In this document: one piece after another, positions 1-11,848 of the stretch
Position numbering within the stretch: position 1 is the stretch's first letter
How the letters are laid out: the number at the start of each line of letters is the position of its first letter
Source of the DNA: Chondrilla cf. caribensis
Taxonomy: Eukaryota > Porifera > Demospongiae > Chondrillida > Chondrillidae
DNA length: 64,000 nucleotides
Assembly: GCA_964020155.1 (NCBI GenBank)
Contig: OZ026549.1
Span: 2,787,633-2,851,632, forward strand
Direction of reading: 5' to 3'
Made by a program: the position numbers and the translations under genes
Notes under the pieces: generated by a model
Database searches by the model: none
What the model was told of the DNA's origin: nothing
The model's input: the letters and a program-made list of their open reading frames with translations, nothing else

Positions 1-139
1 TTGAAAATGCAGAGGGTATCTGTGTGAAAACATTAACATTCTTTTATATCTTTTTATTAGAAGGTATATACCTACAATATACACACATTCAACATTGCTT
101 TATTCTAATATTTTATTCTTGTTTTGTCATCTCTGGCAG

Positions 140-2509
140 GTAAATTACCCAATGTGACCATCGTGAGCGCTGAGCCAGGCACCACTGATGCAAGTATTGA
201 AATAGACATTCGTGTCCCCTCAGGTATTACTAGACCCATTGTAGGATATGAACGTCATGTCTTTGGAGTGACACTGCAGGGATGGTACAAAAATATTGAG
301 ACAAGTAGACAATATACATTCTCATCACTAGTCCCAGGTGCTAGGTACACAGTAGTAGTGCAGGGACTGAGTGGAGCTGCAGGTGATAGGAGTCAGCATG
401 TCACAAGAAGAGATGTCAAAACTACAGAAAAAAGTGAGGGCTATAGTAAATTGATAACTACGGATTATTTGGTAAGGTAGGTAGTCTGAAGTATTCTGTA
501 TAATATGGCATGGTTCATGCTATCACCTTTGAAATGCAACAATTATGATAATTATAATTTGGATTCTATCAATTTTTGAACCATCAGTTCCAAGGCACAT
601 AATTATACGTGTACATCATAGGTGTAGGAACACTTTCTGCTTTGGGGGGCTACCTCTGTAATAGAAATGTACTATAGGCCTACACGCAAAGAAACGCATA
701 GTAAACGCAAGTGAGAATTTGAAATGCTAGTAGATTATTTTGAAGAAAACAGTCAGTAGTTTTAACAGGGTGCCTTAGGGATAATTTGGAGAATCATGAT
801 GTAGATATATGACCTGTACCTGTAAACATTTATTACTTTATTTCCAACTTTTTAGTTATAGGCTAGAGGGATAAGCAATGGCTACCAATATATATTGATA
901 TAGCTAGGACACTTTTTACTGTAGTGACAAGGACATTATTGGGGGAGCTATAGACCTGTCATACAAAAAGTGGCCTAGAGTGGTCCCCCGGACTTGTTTT
1001 GGCACCATATTTGGTCTCCCTGGGACTCAATATACCATCACAAATGGTTAGGGTTAGGGTTAGGATTAGGATTAGGATTAGGGTAAGAGTTTAGGTTTAG
1101 GTTTAGGTTTAGGTTTAGGGTTGGGGTTTGGGTTAGGGTTAGGCACAAGTGGAGCATTTAGGACGTCGGAAACCTGTCTGCACGGACTGGTTTTGCTGCT
1201 ATTTCCGGTCCCGGGGACTGTTTTTGACAGCGGACCATATTTTTCGTGACCCCCTAGCCCCCATGGTTCCTACACCTATGTTAATAGTATATTTATTGTT
1301 TTCATCATTTCAGAACCATCTGCTCCAAGGTACCCCTGTATGATTAAAGTTAATACAGATGGAATTGAACTGAACTGGATACCTCCACTGGAACCCAACG
1401 GAGATATCCACTATCTCATCGAATATAATGATGGAAATAGAACCGTTTCAGTAAATACTTTGAGCAGGTCTACTTACTTCAATTTAACAGGACTACAGAG
1501 AGGAGTGACCTACAACATCACAGTGGTGGCAGTGAACTCAGCAGGAAGCAGTGATACTGGATCAGTTCTTAATTACACACATAACCCACAGAGTAAGTAG
1601 CTGTCAATATGTGATAAATTGAATTGGCAGTTGTTATGGTATAAAGTTACCCAATAGCATATTATAGATCATTATCAAACAACAACTCATGCACGAGTAT
1701 AGTAGTACCTACATAATTGAATAGTGAATAGTCCTTACTTTAATAAGCACTTGATATATTGCAATGTGCAGGCATGGCTTACTAGACAGTCCAAATTGGT
1801 GTTATATCATTTACATAGTATGTGTGTACACATGTGCATACACGTGTACATGTATGTATGTGAGTGCAATAGGTCTTCATTTACATTAGTTATAATTTTA
1901 ATTGTATTCACACAGTATCGACTCCTCCACCTACTACGAATATCCCCTCGGGTGAGTCTATTCAGACATTCTTTGTCTTATGTATGCACATCCTCAATTG
2001 TATCATTCTATTGTTACAGTATAATATGTAAGATATACAAAACCCTCATGATAATACATTTACCACTATCTTCCTTGAATTCAGCAAATGTAACAGCTGG
2101 TGTCATTGGAGCCATTGCAGTCCTACTGATGGTAGTGTCTATCATAGCAGTTATAATAGTGATAGCGATCATCTGCATAATCAAGTACAACAGAAGAAAA
2201 GGAGGACAGGAAGGCAATGGAGAACCTGACAATACAGAACATTACTACAGTGTAGCCACTGAAAATGCAGTACCAGAACCTCCTAGAATCCAAGGAGAAG
2301 TAGTCTATCAAGAATTGGATGTTGGCAAGATGGATGATGATGTGACAACCAACAAAAACTATCAAAAAATGAATGTCAGAACAATGGATCCGTTAAATTA
2401 TGTAGTGATGAACAAAAGAGGTTTTCTAGGATTGGATGCCAGCAAAAGGGACGATGATGTTATTTGCAGCAAAGATTATGAAGAATTGGCATGGACCCCA
2501 AAATGTTGA
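140..2509 (+). CDS. Receptor A: FN3-FN3-TM receptor, 5' partial, frameshifted tail
   Basis: 3' part of a type I membrane receptor. Exons: 140-433 (FN3-1), 1314-1592 (FN3-2), 1916-1951 (stalk), 2085-2509 (membrane segment and tail, stop TGA 2507-2509). Acceptors end in AG, donors are GT, and all introns are phase 1. The signal peptide and both Ig exons seen in copies B, C, E and F must lie upstream of the window. FN3-1 keeps YTFSSLVPGARYTVVVQGL; FN3-2 is canonical with LNWIPPLEPNG and GLQRGVTYNITVVAVNSAG. The last exon gives a hydrophobic helix (GVIGAIAVLLMVVSIIAVII) followed by a basic stop-transfer KYNRRKGG. The tail has YYSV, YQEL, YQKM, YVVM (a YxxM motif of PI3K-binding type) and YEEL. 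A 4-base insertion (about 2490-2493) relative to copy C shifts the frame and replaces the last 14 residues, including the final YASL motif, with AWTPKC. Ligand unknown. Gene model is firm; function is inferred from domains. Confidence 0.85.
578..595 (+). other. Possible relic of FN3-2 exon start in intron of A
   Basis: These 18 bases match the first bases of the FN3-2 exon of the paralogues with one mismatch (GAACCATCAG then TTCCAAGG for CTCCAAGG). There is no acceptor AG in front of it. It lies just upstream of a miniature element, about 720 bases before the real exon. It may be a leftover of a partial exon duplication; chance cannot be excluded at this length. Confidence 0.3.
617..1280. mobile_element. 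Miniature inverted-repeat element in intron of A
   Basis: The ends are exact inverted repeats: CATAGGTGTAGGAAC at 617-631 and its complement at 1266-1280. The interior of 664 bases has no ORF of note. It holds a telomere-like repeat tract and a block with GACGTCGGAAAC and CGGACCATATTTTTCGTGAC. That block recurs at 26905-27015 and, inverted, at about 28555-28650. The same terminal motif bounds another insertion at 37405-37782. It is absent from the equivalent intron of B, C, E and F. It looks like a non-autonomous DNA element; superfamily not recognised. Confidence 0.7.
1047..1145. repeat. Degenerate interstitial telomere-like repeats
   Basis: Successive hexamers GGTTAG, GGATTAG and GGTTTAG variants of TTAGGG run for about 100 bases inside the miniature element at 617-1280. 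A complementary tract (CCCTAA-like) lies at about 28655-28745, inside another copy of the same element block. The tract therefore moves with the element and is not a chromosome end. Confidence 0.7.
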
Positions 2510-3110
2510 ACAAAACCACCAACTATGCATCATTGAAGTGATAGTGTGTGAGAGGGCCATCCAGGGTATAATAGCAGACATCATAAAATGATACTATTAC
2601 CCTTTTTGCGTATGCATGCACATGCATGCACAAAAATATACGATGTGTATTTGGGATGTTGACAATAATTATTGAAAATGAACTATAGCATTGATATCAT
2701 ACACGAGTACAATGACATAGTGTCAATAGGGTCAATCCTGGATTATTCAAGCAAGATCTTAATGAAGACAGGAGTCCAGATTGGATAAGAATCAAATTAC
2801 AATTAATTTAGTATTTAGTATTTATTTAGTTTTTTAGGAATTGGATGACTAGGAGGTATATAATCACTGGTTGCCATCAAAATCAGACTTTGGCCTCCCA
2901 TGCAGCTGATAGAGATTTCGGTCTATTTTTAGCTGGTTCGGTGTAAATCCAGTGATATAATTCTTTGTATTCTATGGAAAGATTGTTCACTGCACAATAA
3001 TATATATTATAATAAGATGTAATATGAGGACCAATATAGTAAAAAATATTGGAGCTATATAATATATCCATAATAATATGATTTTTGAGGCTTTGGATTA
3101 AAAGGTAATA
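2510..3110. repeat. 3' flank of A with half a foldback element
   Basis: Bases 2510-2830 are homologous to the 3' flank of receptor C (26030-26300), so they duplicated with the gene. Bases 2836-2965 are one arm of the foldback element seen complete at 47425-47847 and 59110-59562, ending in CCAGTGATATAATTC. No gene seen. Confidence 0.6.
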
Positions 3111-3990
3111 CAGTGGAACCTCTGTAAACCAAACCCCCTCAGGATTCACAAAATGTTTGGTTTAGAGAGGTGTTCGGATTGCTGAGACATTGGTAGAAAA
3201 CGCTTAATATTGGCAATTTACATGCTCAGTCATATACCATTATTAATAAAAGGTTCACTACAAAAATAAAGATAAGCAGTTCATGACTTATCTAACACGC
3301 ATATGAATGAATCAAGGGTACTCTGTTTCTTTTGACATCTGAGCTTTGTTTCTATCAGACTTTCGAGGGCTTGAATATGTGGCAAATATCGCCCATCTTT
3401 TATCAATGCAAATGTCTTCAATTTTTGCACTGTCTTTAGAACTTCTTTGTATGTCATGTCACATACAGATTCTGTTTCAATTTCATCATTGTCATCTGAT
3501 TCAACTTCTGCTGTCTCATTGCTCTTAAATTGATCGACAAGTGCCCTTTCCCAGTTTTCAGAGTTGTCTTCAGTAGAAACATCATCATCAACGTGCTCAT
3601 CTAATTCTATTTGCAGTTCTTGAGCTAGCTCTGGAAGCCCTATGTCATCATCATTGTCGGCACTCTCATCTCTTGTGTATTCAACATCACTGCAGTTAAG
3701 AAAACCTGTTTCACAAAAGCATGTGACAATCGTGGATGATGCTGTTTCGGTCCATGATTGATCAAGGTTTGGGCAATGTTTAAGCTTGTTTAATCAGCTC
3801 GATCTTCTTCAGTAGAGGCAGTTCAACTCGGGGTCTTTTAGCACCTGGTAACTTTTCAGTCATTGTCTTATACACGTGTTTGACAGGGTTCAGATTGCAG
3901 AAGTCAAATTTCATACTGAACTCAGACTTGGGACGATCATAGCCGTTCAGTATTCGGAATTCAGAGGGTTTGGATTACGGAAGGGTCAAT
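3111..3990 (-). mobile_element. Internally deleted pogo/Tigger-type DNA transposon
   Basis: The left end starts CAGTGGAACCTCTGTAAACC after a TA (3109-3110). The right end is a decayed inverted copy (complement reads CTTCCGTAATCCAAACCC) followed by TA 3991-3992, as expected for TA-targeting elements. On the minus strand a short N-terminal reading frame begins near 3863 and reads MTEKLPGAKRPRVELPLLKK then IELIKQA, the usual start of Tigger/pogo-type DNA-binding regions. After an internal gap comes the C-terminal part (about 3760 down to 3286): WTETASSTIVTCFCETGF, an acidic stretch, and the ending KKQSTLDSFICVLDKS. The catalytic DDE core is missing, so the element is dead. The insertion interrupts an intergenic block that is uninterrupted near 48000 and 59710. 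Confidence 0.75.
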
Positions 3991-3992
3991 TA

Positions 3993-6920
3993 TATGCATT
4001 GCACGAGTTCAGCAACATTTTCAAGGCGACAACTGCACAATGGGCAATCCGTCAATTGTCAAAATGTACATGTGTGTACGTACATGTAAGTGTGTGTTCC
4101 ATACGTAAGACACATTGTAATGAGAGCCACTCCATTTAAATTGACTGAAAAATCACATTACATAAAAATTTATTAGTACTATCTGTACACACACAACAAA
4201 TGAAATATAGGACAGTATCCAAGTACAACAACGGATATTCAATCTGCTGAGTGCAATGTACTTCCTGGTCATGGATGATTATAACAGGACCTGAATGGAG
4301 ATTAATGGAGTTTGTAAACAAGTAAGAATATCATTAGGATCCAAACATGATAACAAGTCACCTACACAGATAGCTACAGAATGAAAATTATTATATATTA
4401 TCACTGTCAGTGAAGGCTAATATTAATTTTAATTTTACACAAACCCATATGACTGTTACAGTACTTTGCAATAACTGTGAGTACCACGTTATAGATTAGG
4501 AATAGGTCAATCAATTGGGGTGAGGTGTTATGGGATATACACAGGTCAAGGGTGTGTATAATTGATGCTCAACATGTGTTGCAAATTGAAAACCTGGCTT
4601 GTACCAATGAACAGTAGTGATTAAATAACATTCTTACCAGTGCTTGTCATTATTTTAGAATTGTATACTTGATTTTCAATCTATAAACTAATAATAGGAT
4701 TATTTTGAAACTGAATAGTTTTCAACATGTAACAACCAAGGAAAATATGGAAAGGACATAGTGGTTAGCTATACCACTCAAAATGGAGAGGAGTTCCTCA
4801 GGGGATACCTTCATCTGGATTGGGTTGGGTTTGGTATCACAAGAGAGAAATGTACATGTCCACCTTTGTCTACTGATTAGACAGATGACCATAAGCCTAT
4901 CAAATTGGTGACTCTACTTGACTCTAAGATTCATAATGTACACAATGTACAGGTACTGGTGGAAAAAAATCCACTATTATAATACCATTATTGGTGGATT
5001 GACATCTTGTAAGCAAATGCCACCAGAATAAAATATTTGTGGATCAAATAGGACCACAAATTCAATGGACCATTGTCAATTACAAGCATATATTCTTATC
5101 ATGTATTATGCATATGCATGTATGCATGTATGTATGTACGTATGTATTATAATTTGAATATGAATCCCACGCATGTGTAACTAGGACTGTAGAATTTGAG
5201 AATCCACAGAAATTCCCTGAGTTTGTAAACATGTTTGTTCAAGCTTGAATACCCTTGGAAGAACTTCATCTACAAAAATTTAATCACTGTTCATTTCAGG
5301 TGATTCAGGTGAGGCTCACTAATAAGGCTGACGCATTGTTATTAAATTACTTTTAATCAAGTTATGTATTACTTGTTCATGTGTGAAAGAAATAAAGAAT
5401 ACAGTCACTATAGTACAAAATGGTGGGATAGTTGAGTTGGGTTCAATCATGCAACCAATAATTCTTGCCAGTAATTGCACACCACACATGCAATTCATCA
5501 CATGCACTAATAATGGTGGAATATTTCCACCAGTGTCCTTAAATGGTAGAAAATATGAGAAGGGCATATCCCCTACCAACCTTGACTGATGGTGACTGCA
5601 AAACAGGAATCCTTATCAGGGGAAGCCCATGAACTGGCACACACTGATAATTACACACATGCACATAAACATGTTTGGAGGTCACTTGTGCTACTGTACT
5701 GACCTTTTCAGATGCCCATGCAGAGAAGAGGTTGACATTCACCTATCACTGATTCAGTCACTTATGTGATATAGATATATTATATAATACATAAAAAATA
5801 AATACATACAATATATGCACACAAACAAGCAACATTTATCCTTGTGTGAAGCTATAAGCTCTAAGGGTACAGTAATTTTTTCATTGTACTGTACAATGAC
5901 CTTAACATATGTAAACAAACTTGGATGAGTGCATCTGCAGCTGAAACCTGTTTTTGCTGTCAATAATTGAATCTGTTTTCTTCAAATCATTGTCATCTAG
6001 TGGCCATTAAACTAACTTTGCCAACAGAAGTACCTGGCTTCAATAACAAGCACTGTTACTGTTTATACAAGCTTGTATAGATGACGTTAGTGGACATTTA
6101 GCAACACAATAGCAACAATTGGTGATGGAAGGAAAGATCTCTTTATTATTTGAAACATTCAACCACTGATAGGCTCCAATCTCTAGCAATAAACCAGTTA
6201 CTATCTGCCTGGCTCCTATTATGTAACAAATATGGTGTCTGACGCACAGGGGTGTGAAGCAACAGAGTGGTGAGTACCTGTTGTTAACTAAGTGAATTTA
6301 AATGGAAACTGATACACACACAAAAGAAACCGAGCATTTTCAGAGTGAAAACATTACAGTCAGATTGGGACAGAGGGTGGGTAACCTGATAACAAACCAT
6401 TTTCATTAGCCAAAGAGCCAAAGAGCCATATTGTATCGCTGCAGTAAACAATGAATTGATTCATTTCATACACCACAAGGACTATGGACTTTGGGCCAAA
6501 CAAAAAGAAATTGAATTTACTCGATCCACAAACCATCCCTCCTCTCAACTTGATAGGACCCATTGGTATTTCATTGTACACATCCATTCCTCCCCATATA
6601 GAACCATACAATTTTTACATTGGACATATAATCATATGCATAGGAGTTAAACTGTTTATATTGTGACTGTGTTATTATATGTCTAATACCACCAGATTCA
6701 TATCTCAATATATGTAATAATTAAAGTACCTCTTGAGAAGTACTGAGTTATCTTACTATTGAGTTATCTTTATCTTTATCAACTGATATCACAGAACTGT
6801 GTACAGATACATTCCTCGGCTGTGCTTGATGCCATGTCGAAATCAACCTGGAGTCAGACACCCAAGCCAGAAGAAATGAAATCATGGTATCAAGATCATG
6901 TGGTGCATTCTCAAATGAAA
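3993..6920. repeat. Duplicated intergenic block upstream of B
   Basis: No gene seen. The block is homologous along most of its length to the sequences upstream of E (36307-39800), F (48180-50640) and G (59910-62410), and more weakly to 16500-17540. Small ORFs in it are broken by indels in the other copies. At 6722-6740 only the left arm of the palindrome seen upstream of E, F and G remains; the following roughly 650 bases present in E are missing here. Confidence 0.65.
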
Positions 6921-6930
6921 AATTCAAGGT

Positions 6931-7030
6931 TTCTATGACGAAAGGAAGCACTAGCTGACTTGTAGGTGTTCATATGAACACGATAGAACCACCTTATATG
7001 GAATGACAAAGACCACAATGACTATAAAAG
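6931..7030 (+). promoter_or_regulatory. Promoter of B: GGAAG motif and TATA box
   Basis: TATAAAAG at 7023-7030 lies 130 bases before the ATG of B. The same spacing occurs in E (39900) and F (50675). A motif containing AAAGGAAGCACTAGCTGA at about 6941-6958 has its GGAAG core 79 bases before the TATA box, again identical in E. A GGAAG core fits ETS-type sites, but the factor is a guess. Transcription start not determined. Confidence 0.6.
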
Positions 7031-7152
7031 TGCATGCAGCTATTCATTACTCAGGTGAAGGAATATTCCAGTGAACACACCCCTGGTACTTTGCTGAGCA
7101 GTGTGAGTAAATATTCAGCTTTTGTGCCAACTGAGGTATACACAGAAGGGAG

Positions 7153-10100
7153 ATGGAGAACATTGGAAAAGTCTATTTGAAGAGCATTCTACTCTGTATC
7201 CTTTCTTCAGTGGCCATTTCAGGTGATTTCAAGTTTCTTGTCAGAATTAATATCAACACTAACAGTTTGAGGTACTGCTTAGGAGGACGGCAAGACAGTT
7301 AAGCACATGGGACTATTGCTATACTGCTGGCATCATTCTTACTATTGTTTGGCAAACATAACTGCCTAAGGGTTGAAATCAGTAAACCGATTAGCAAACA
7401 CTACGACTACGTTCCCTGACGCTCTACTGAGTTATAATTACACAAAATAGCCGGTATAGGGTTACCGCATTGGGTGGCATTGATCTTTTCACAGTTCCTA
7501 TACTAATGCCGTCTCACGGGGCCGTCGGTAAAATAGGATGTAACCAGATTAGTGTGACATTCATACGTTTGGTGTACAGACCAAACAAAAATTAATACAA
7601 GGAGAGTTTGATTCCACGATTATTCCATCATAGCGTCGTTAGGGTGGACGAGCCTTATTTCGAGCACTGCCCAATTCCCAACAGCTGGCCTCTCACCGTA
7701 CGATTTTCAAGAAACTATCATTTATAGTTCGTATTCGTAATCCTCACACACCAGGTAAGACACAACATTCTTTAGTCTGCTCATTATTGACCGGATTAGG
7801 TTGAAAATCGACACGTTCGGAATTAAAGACTGTTTGGAATTCCCACCGCCTTCCTAATACTATACGTTTAGGCAATGACACCCTATTCCAGTACGAGATA
7901 ATGCAGTTCACACGCCCAGACAGAGTTCAATTTTTACGTATGCCGTAAGAGTTGTCCACTCACTCACCTACATAATATACGGCTGTACTGGGTACAATAC
8001 GTGGCCGTCGACTTAGTATCGATTATTAAGATGAAATCGAACGGCGATTTCGCTCCATCTCGTTTACACCAGTGGTCTCCTCTATTGTCTATGGTTTCAC
8101 CAAATCACACCATTAGCCACGATCACACGTGCTACATCTATGTCATGTGCGCGTGACGTCCATGCAAGTTCAAAGTGCAATTGGTAAACTGTAGGATGTT
8201 ATTTCACACTCTATAATCGGGCGTACGGGCGTTATCAATTACATTGTACAGTCTCGAATGAGCTATCAGTAGCCCGTCCAAATATCCGTCATACACACTG
8301 GCTCAAAATTTAACGATCTACAGCCAAGATTGCATCAGTTGCTCGTATTCCATCTTTTTGGCTGGTGATGAACTTAAATGGTCACCCAGACCACTACTAC
8401 CATCCTAACCGTATCTGTAGCCAAAATTATCTTTCAATATATTTCATTATTCAATGATTTATATTCAAACACATTCTTGCCAGGTTTAAACACACAAACA
8501 TTATCTGTTTGTTTTGTTTTTACAACTGTGTCCGAGAGTTACATATGTATATTATGTGATGTTTGAAAAAGCATTTCTCCCCCCTCTATGTATCAGGGAA
8601 TAGTCTAGTTACAATAGCCAGACCATCCCTATCAGGTACCTGTGGTGGAGTGGGGAAGGGACAGTCTAGCAAAACAAATGATTGTTTGCCACCTAAACTT
8701 TCACACCTACAGGGTATGACTTTCGAACAATCAGTAGTTGATAATAACCAAAAATGAATAATAATCAAAGTGGGAATAGGGCCAGGAGGCATCTACGTTA
8801 TAGGTACATGTCAGTGAGCGCATCAGGATATGTAAAAACTAACTGAATTATTCTCATTTACCTTATCAAAAGTTAAAAGAGATACTTATCTTAGCATAAA
8901 TATCTCGAAGGAATTATGAAGTTCTTCCATAAAGGTTGATTCCCCAAAAATAGGTCCATGATAGCAGAGATTTGTTCTGCAGAAAAAAACATAAGGATTA
9001 AGATGTCTACACTTGATTTTACATTAGGCATATAAAACCAGGCTGCCTATACTTTCATGTGTGAAGTGTACTACACGTGATTATTTTCCGTTCTCTCCTT
9101 TGGTTAAATTTTGACAAAATCCATGATCATCACAATAGGCTGTACTTAGGGCAACCTGTAGGAATGATATTGAAAAACAAATGGTAACTAATGGTATTAC
9201 AATATAATAATAATTAACAGTGGATATTGTATTCTGAATGGCTGCAGTGGTCCCATGTATGGTACATAACACAAGATGTGGAGACATCAAGTATTAGTGA
9301 TATACATGAACCAATCAAGTACAAAGATGTCAATAAATCCTTTGCAATTAGATATACAGTCACTTTTCAGGCAGGAATTTGGATGTGTAATATTAATATT
9401 GATATTGATGCATAACACAGCATGATATGGAATGTAACAATTTTATTACTACCGGTAAGTCAAAATTAATTAGGATTCATATGTGGTGACTGTAACAAAC
9501 TGCATCTACCAAAGTCAAATCCAATGAAACTATAATGAACATGCTGGAACCAAACTATTAATGCTTAATTAACTGTTGGTAATGTACATTTTCCCTCCTA
9601 GGCTCCCCTAAGGTAACTGTGGTGGTTGATGGCTACACAGTTAACTCCACTCTGTCCTCACCAGCTTCACTACCACTAGGAACAGCTCTTGTGTTGGTGT
9701 GTAGAGTCAGTGGAATACCACAGAGACAGATCAAATATAACTGGACATGCCCTGATGGTCCATGTGAACGTCCAGGATATGTGGGGAGAAAGGTTGTTAA
9801 CGACAGTATTCTAGCAGTCAATATAACTTCTGACAGTGATGGAGGAACATACACCTGTGAAGTATCAAGAGATGAGGCAGATGGGGGATACAGCCAAAAT
9901 TATACCCTCAATGTTTCAGGTCAATACACACAACAAACATGTGCAGAAAATAAGTGGTGAAATTCTGTTTTCACAGTCCTCAGGTATTTACAGTTTCACT
10001 ATGATTTTATGTAAACTGTTTTGGAAATAAACTGGAAACACACAATTCTTGGTATTCCAAAAACCCAAATTTGGAAAGTTAGTCATCTCCCCAAATTTGG

Positions 10101-11783
10101 GACACACACAAAACAAGCAACATTCATGTAAGATCAGAGGATTCTCTGGGAATACACATGTTACATACCCAAGCCAACTTTGACTATAAGTAGGTTGTTA
10201 TTCAGGTGCTTAGCAACTGGAATTTGTCTCAACATCCTTATCACCTCCCCAAATTTTCGCTGTTTCAAGGGAGAATTGGCACGAACATGTATGTTTACTG
10301 TTCAAACCTAATAAAAGTGATGAAACAGCTGAATATGAAGGTTGGGGCTTAATCAGAATTTAACCATCTAATTCCTAACATGTTAACAATGCATTCATGC
10401 ACAAAGATATTATATGCACATATCAAAAACATTTTTATACTTATACAAGTGTATATATGAAATGAATAGTCTTCTTATCGTTATAGGAGGACATGTTATC
10501 CACAGTTATGGAAGGCTTGTCCACCGGGAACATGTAATCACTAGAGAAGATCAGCTTCTACCACCTGGTGATACAGCAGGGCCTGGAAGAATGGACTGCA
10601 TAAGAACTGCACCAGAAACTGCTCGCTTTCGATTTTTCGGTGGCAAACCACCAAACAATTTAGTATATCAAAGTGATGATGATGGTGATCAAATGGCTAC
10701 TTTATTCTTCAACCGAGCTTACTTGTCAATGAACACTTTCATTGCAGAGTATTCCTGTCAGGATGATACGTATATTCTTTTCTATTTATCACCAGGTAAA
10801 AACTACTACTAATACTAGGTATTACTTACAATATGAAAACATTCAACAATTGCAATTACAGTATCAAGTGATATTGATTGTAATGTTTTATTATTGTTTT
10901 ATCACTCCCTGACAGGTACATTATCCAAAGTCACTATCAGGAGGGTTGTTCCAAGCACCACTGATGCTGAAATGGTCCTCAACAATATTCCTTTAGATAT
11001 TGATAGAACCATTGTAGGATATGAACGTCATGACCTTGGAGTGACACTGCAGGGAGAGTATGCAAATATTGCCAGACGCAGACAGCATACATTCTCATCA
11101 CTAGTCCCAGGTGCTAGGTACACAGTAGTAGTGCAGGGACTCCATGAATCAGCGAATGAAGGTCAAAGAAGTCAGCATGTCACAAGAAGAGATTTCAAAA
11201 CTAAAGTGAAAGGTCAGGGTAATACCACATTTTACTTGTCAATGAGCATATTTATCTCATACTAGTTGGTGCATAAAGAGTCTAATTTGGACTGAGTTAT
11301 AATTTTTTGTGTTAGAGTTGTTTGGAATGAGGGCATGGCACCACACAACTATTTATTACTTTCCAACATCAATTTATTGAGCATTTGTGCTGGACTTCTC
11401 TTCGCATGCCTCTTTAGCCACCACAACAAAGTATAACTGAAATATTTATTAAACAAAGTAATTTACATGTATACACATCCAATATATACTTACACATTAA
11501 TTATGCATACATATCTATGGATGTATTATATTATTATAAAATTATACATATGTACGTAATAGTACAACATTCACCTAACCATCTGTATTATGTACAAAAA
11601 ATCTTTCTTGGGGGGTGGAGGTAAGGGCACATTTGCCCTCCCTTCAGAGAAATTCCCCTCCCCCTTTCTGGCGATCCTATATTTACCTCACTTGAGATAC
11701 CTCATACAATTATACAGAGCACATCAGATATCTGTAGGTTTTAGGAAACAGATTTCCTGGGATAAATATATCCCACAATACAT

Positions 11784-11848
<65 letters not shown>

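Noticed and set aside
5383..5589. Frame NTVTIVQNGGIVELGS... that looks faintly Ig-like upstream of B
   Set aside because: The homologous stretches upstream of E, F and G differ by an indel that breaks the frame and introduces stops, so it is not under coding selection.
9633..9854. Antisense frame of 73 codons opposite Ig-1 (also at 22020-22241 and 41438-41641)
   Set aside because: It is the shadow of the conserved Ig-1 exon and is conserved only because that exon is. It has no start context or splice partners of its own.
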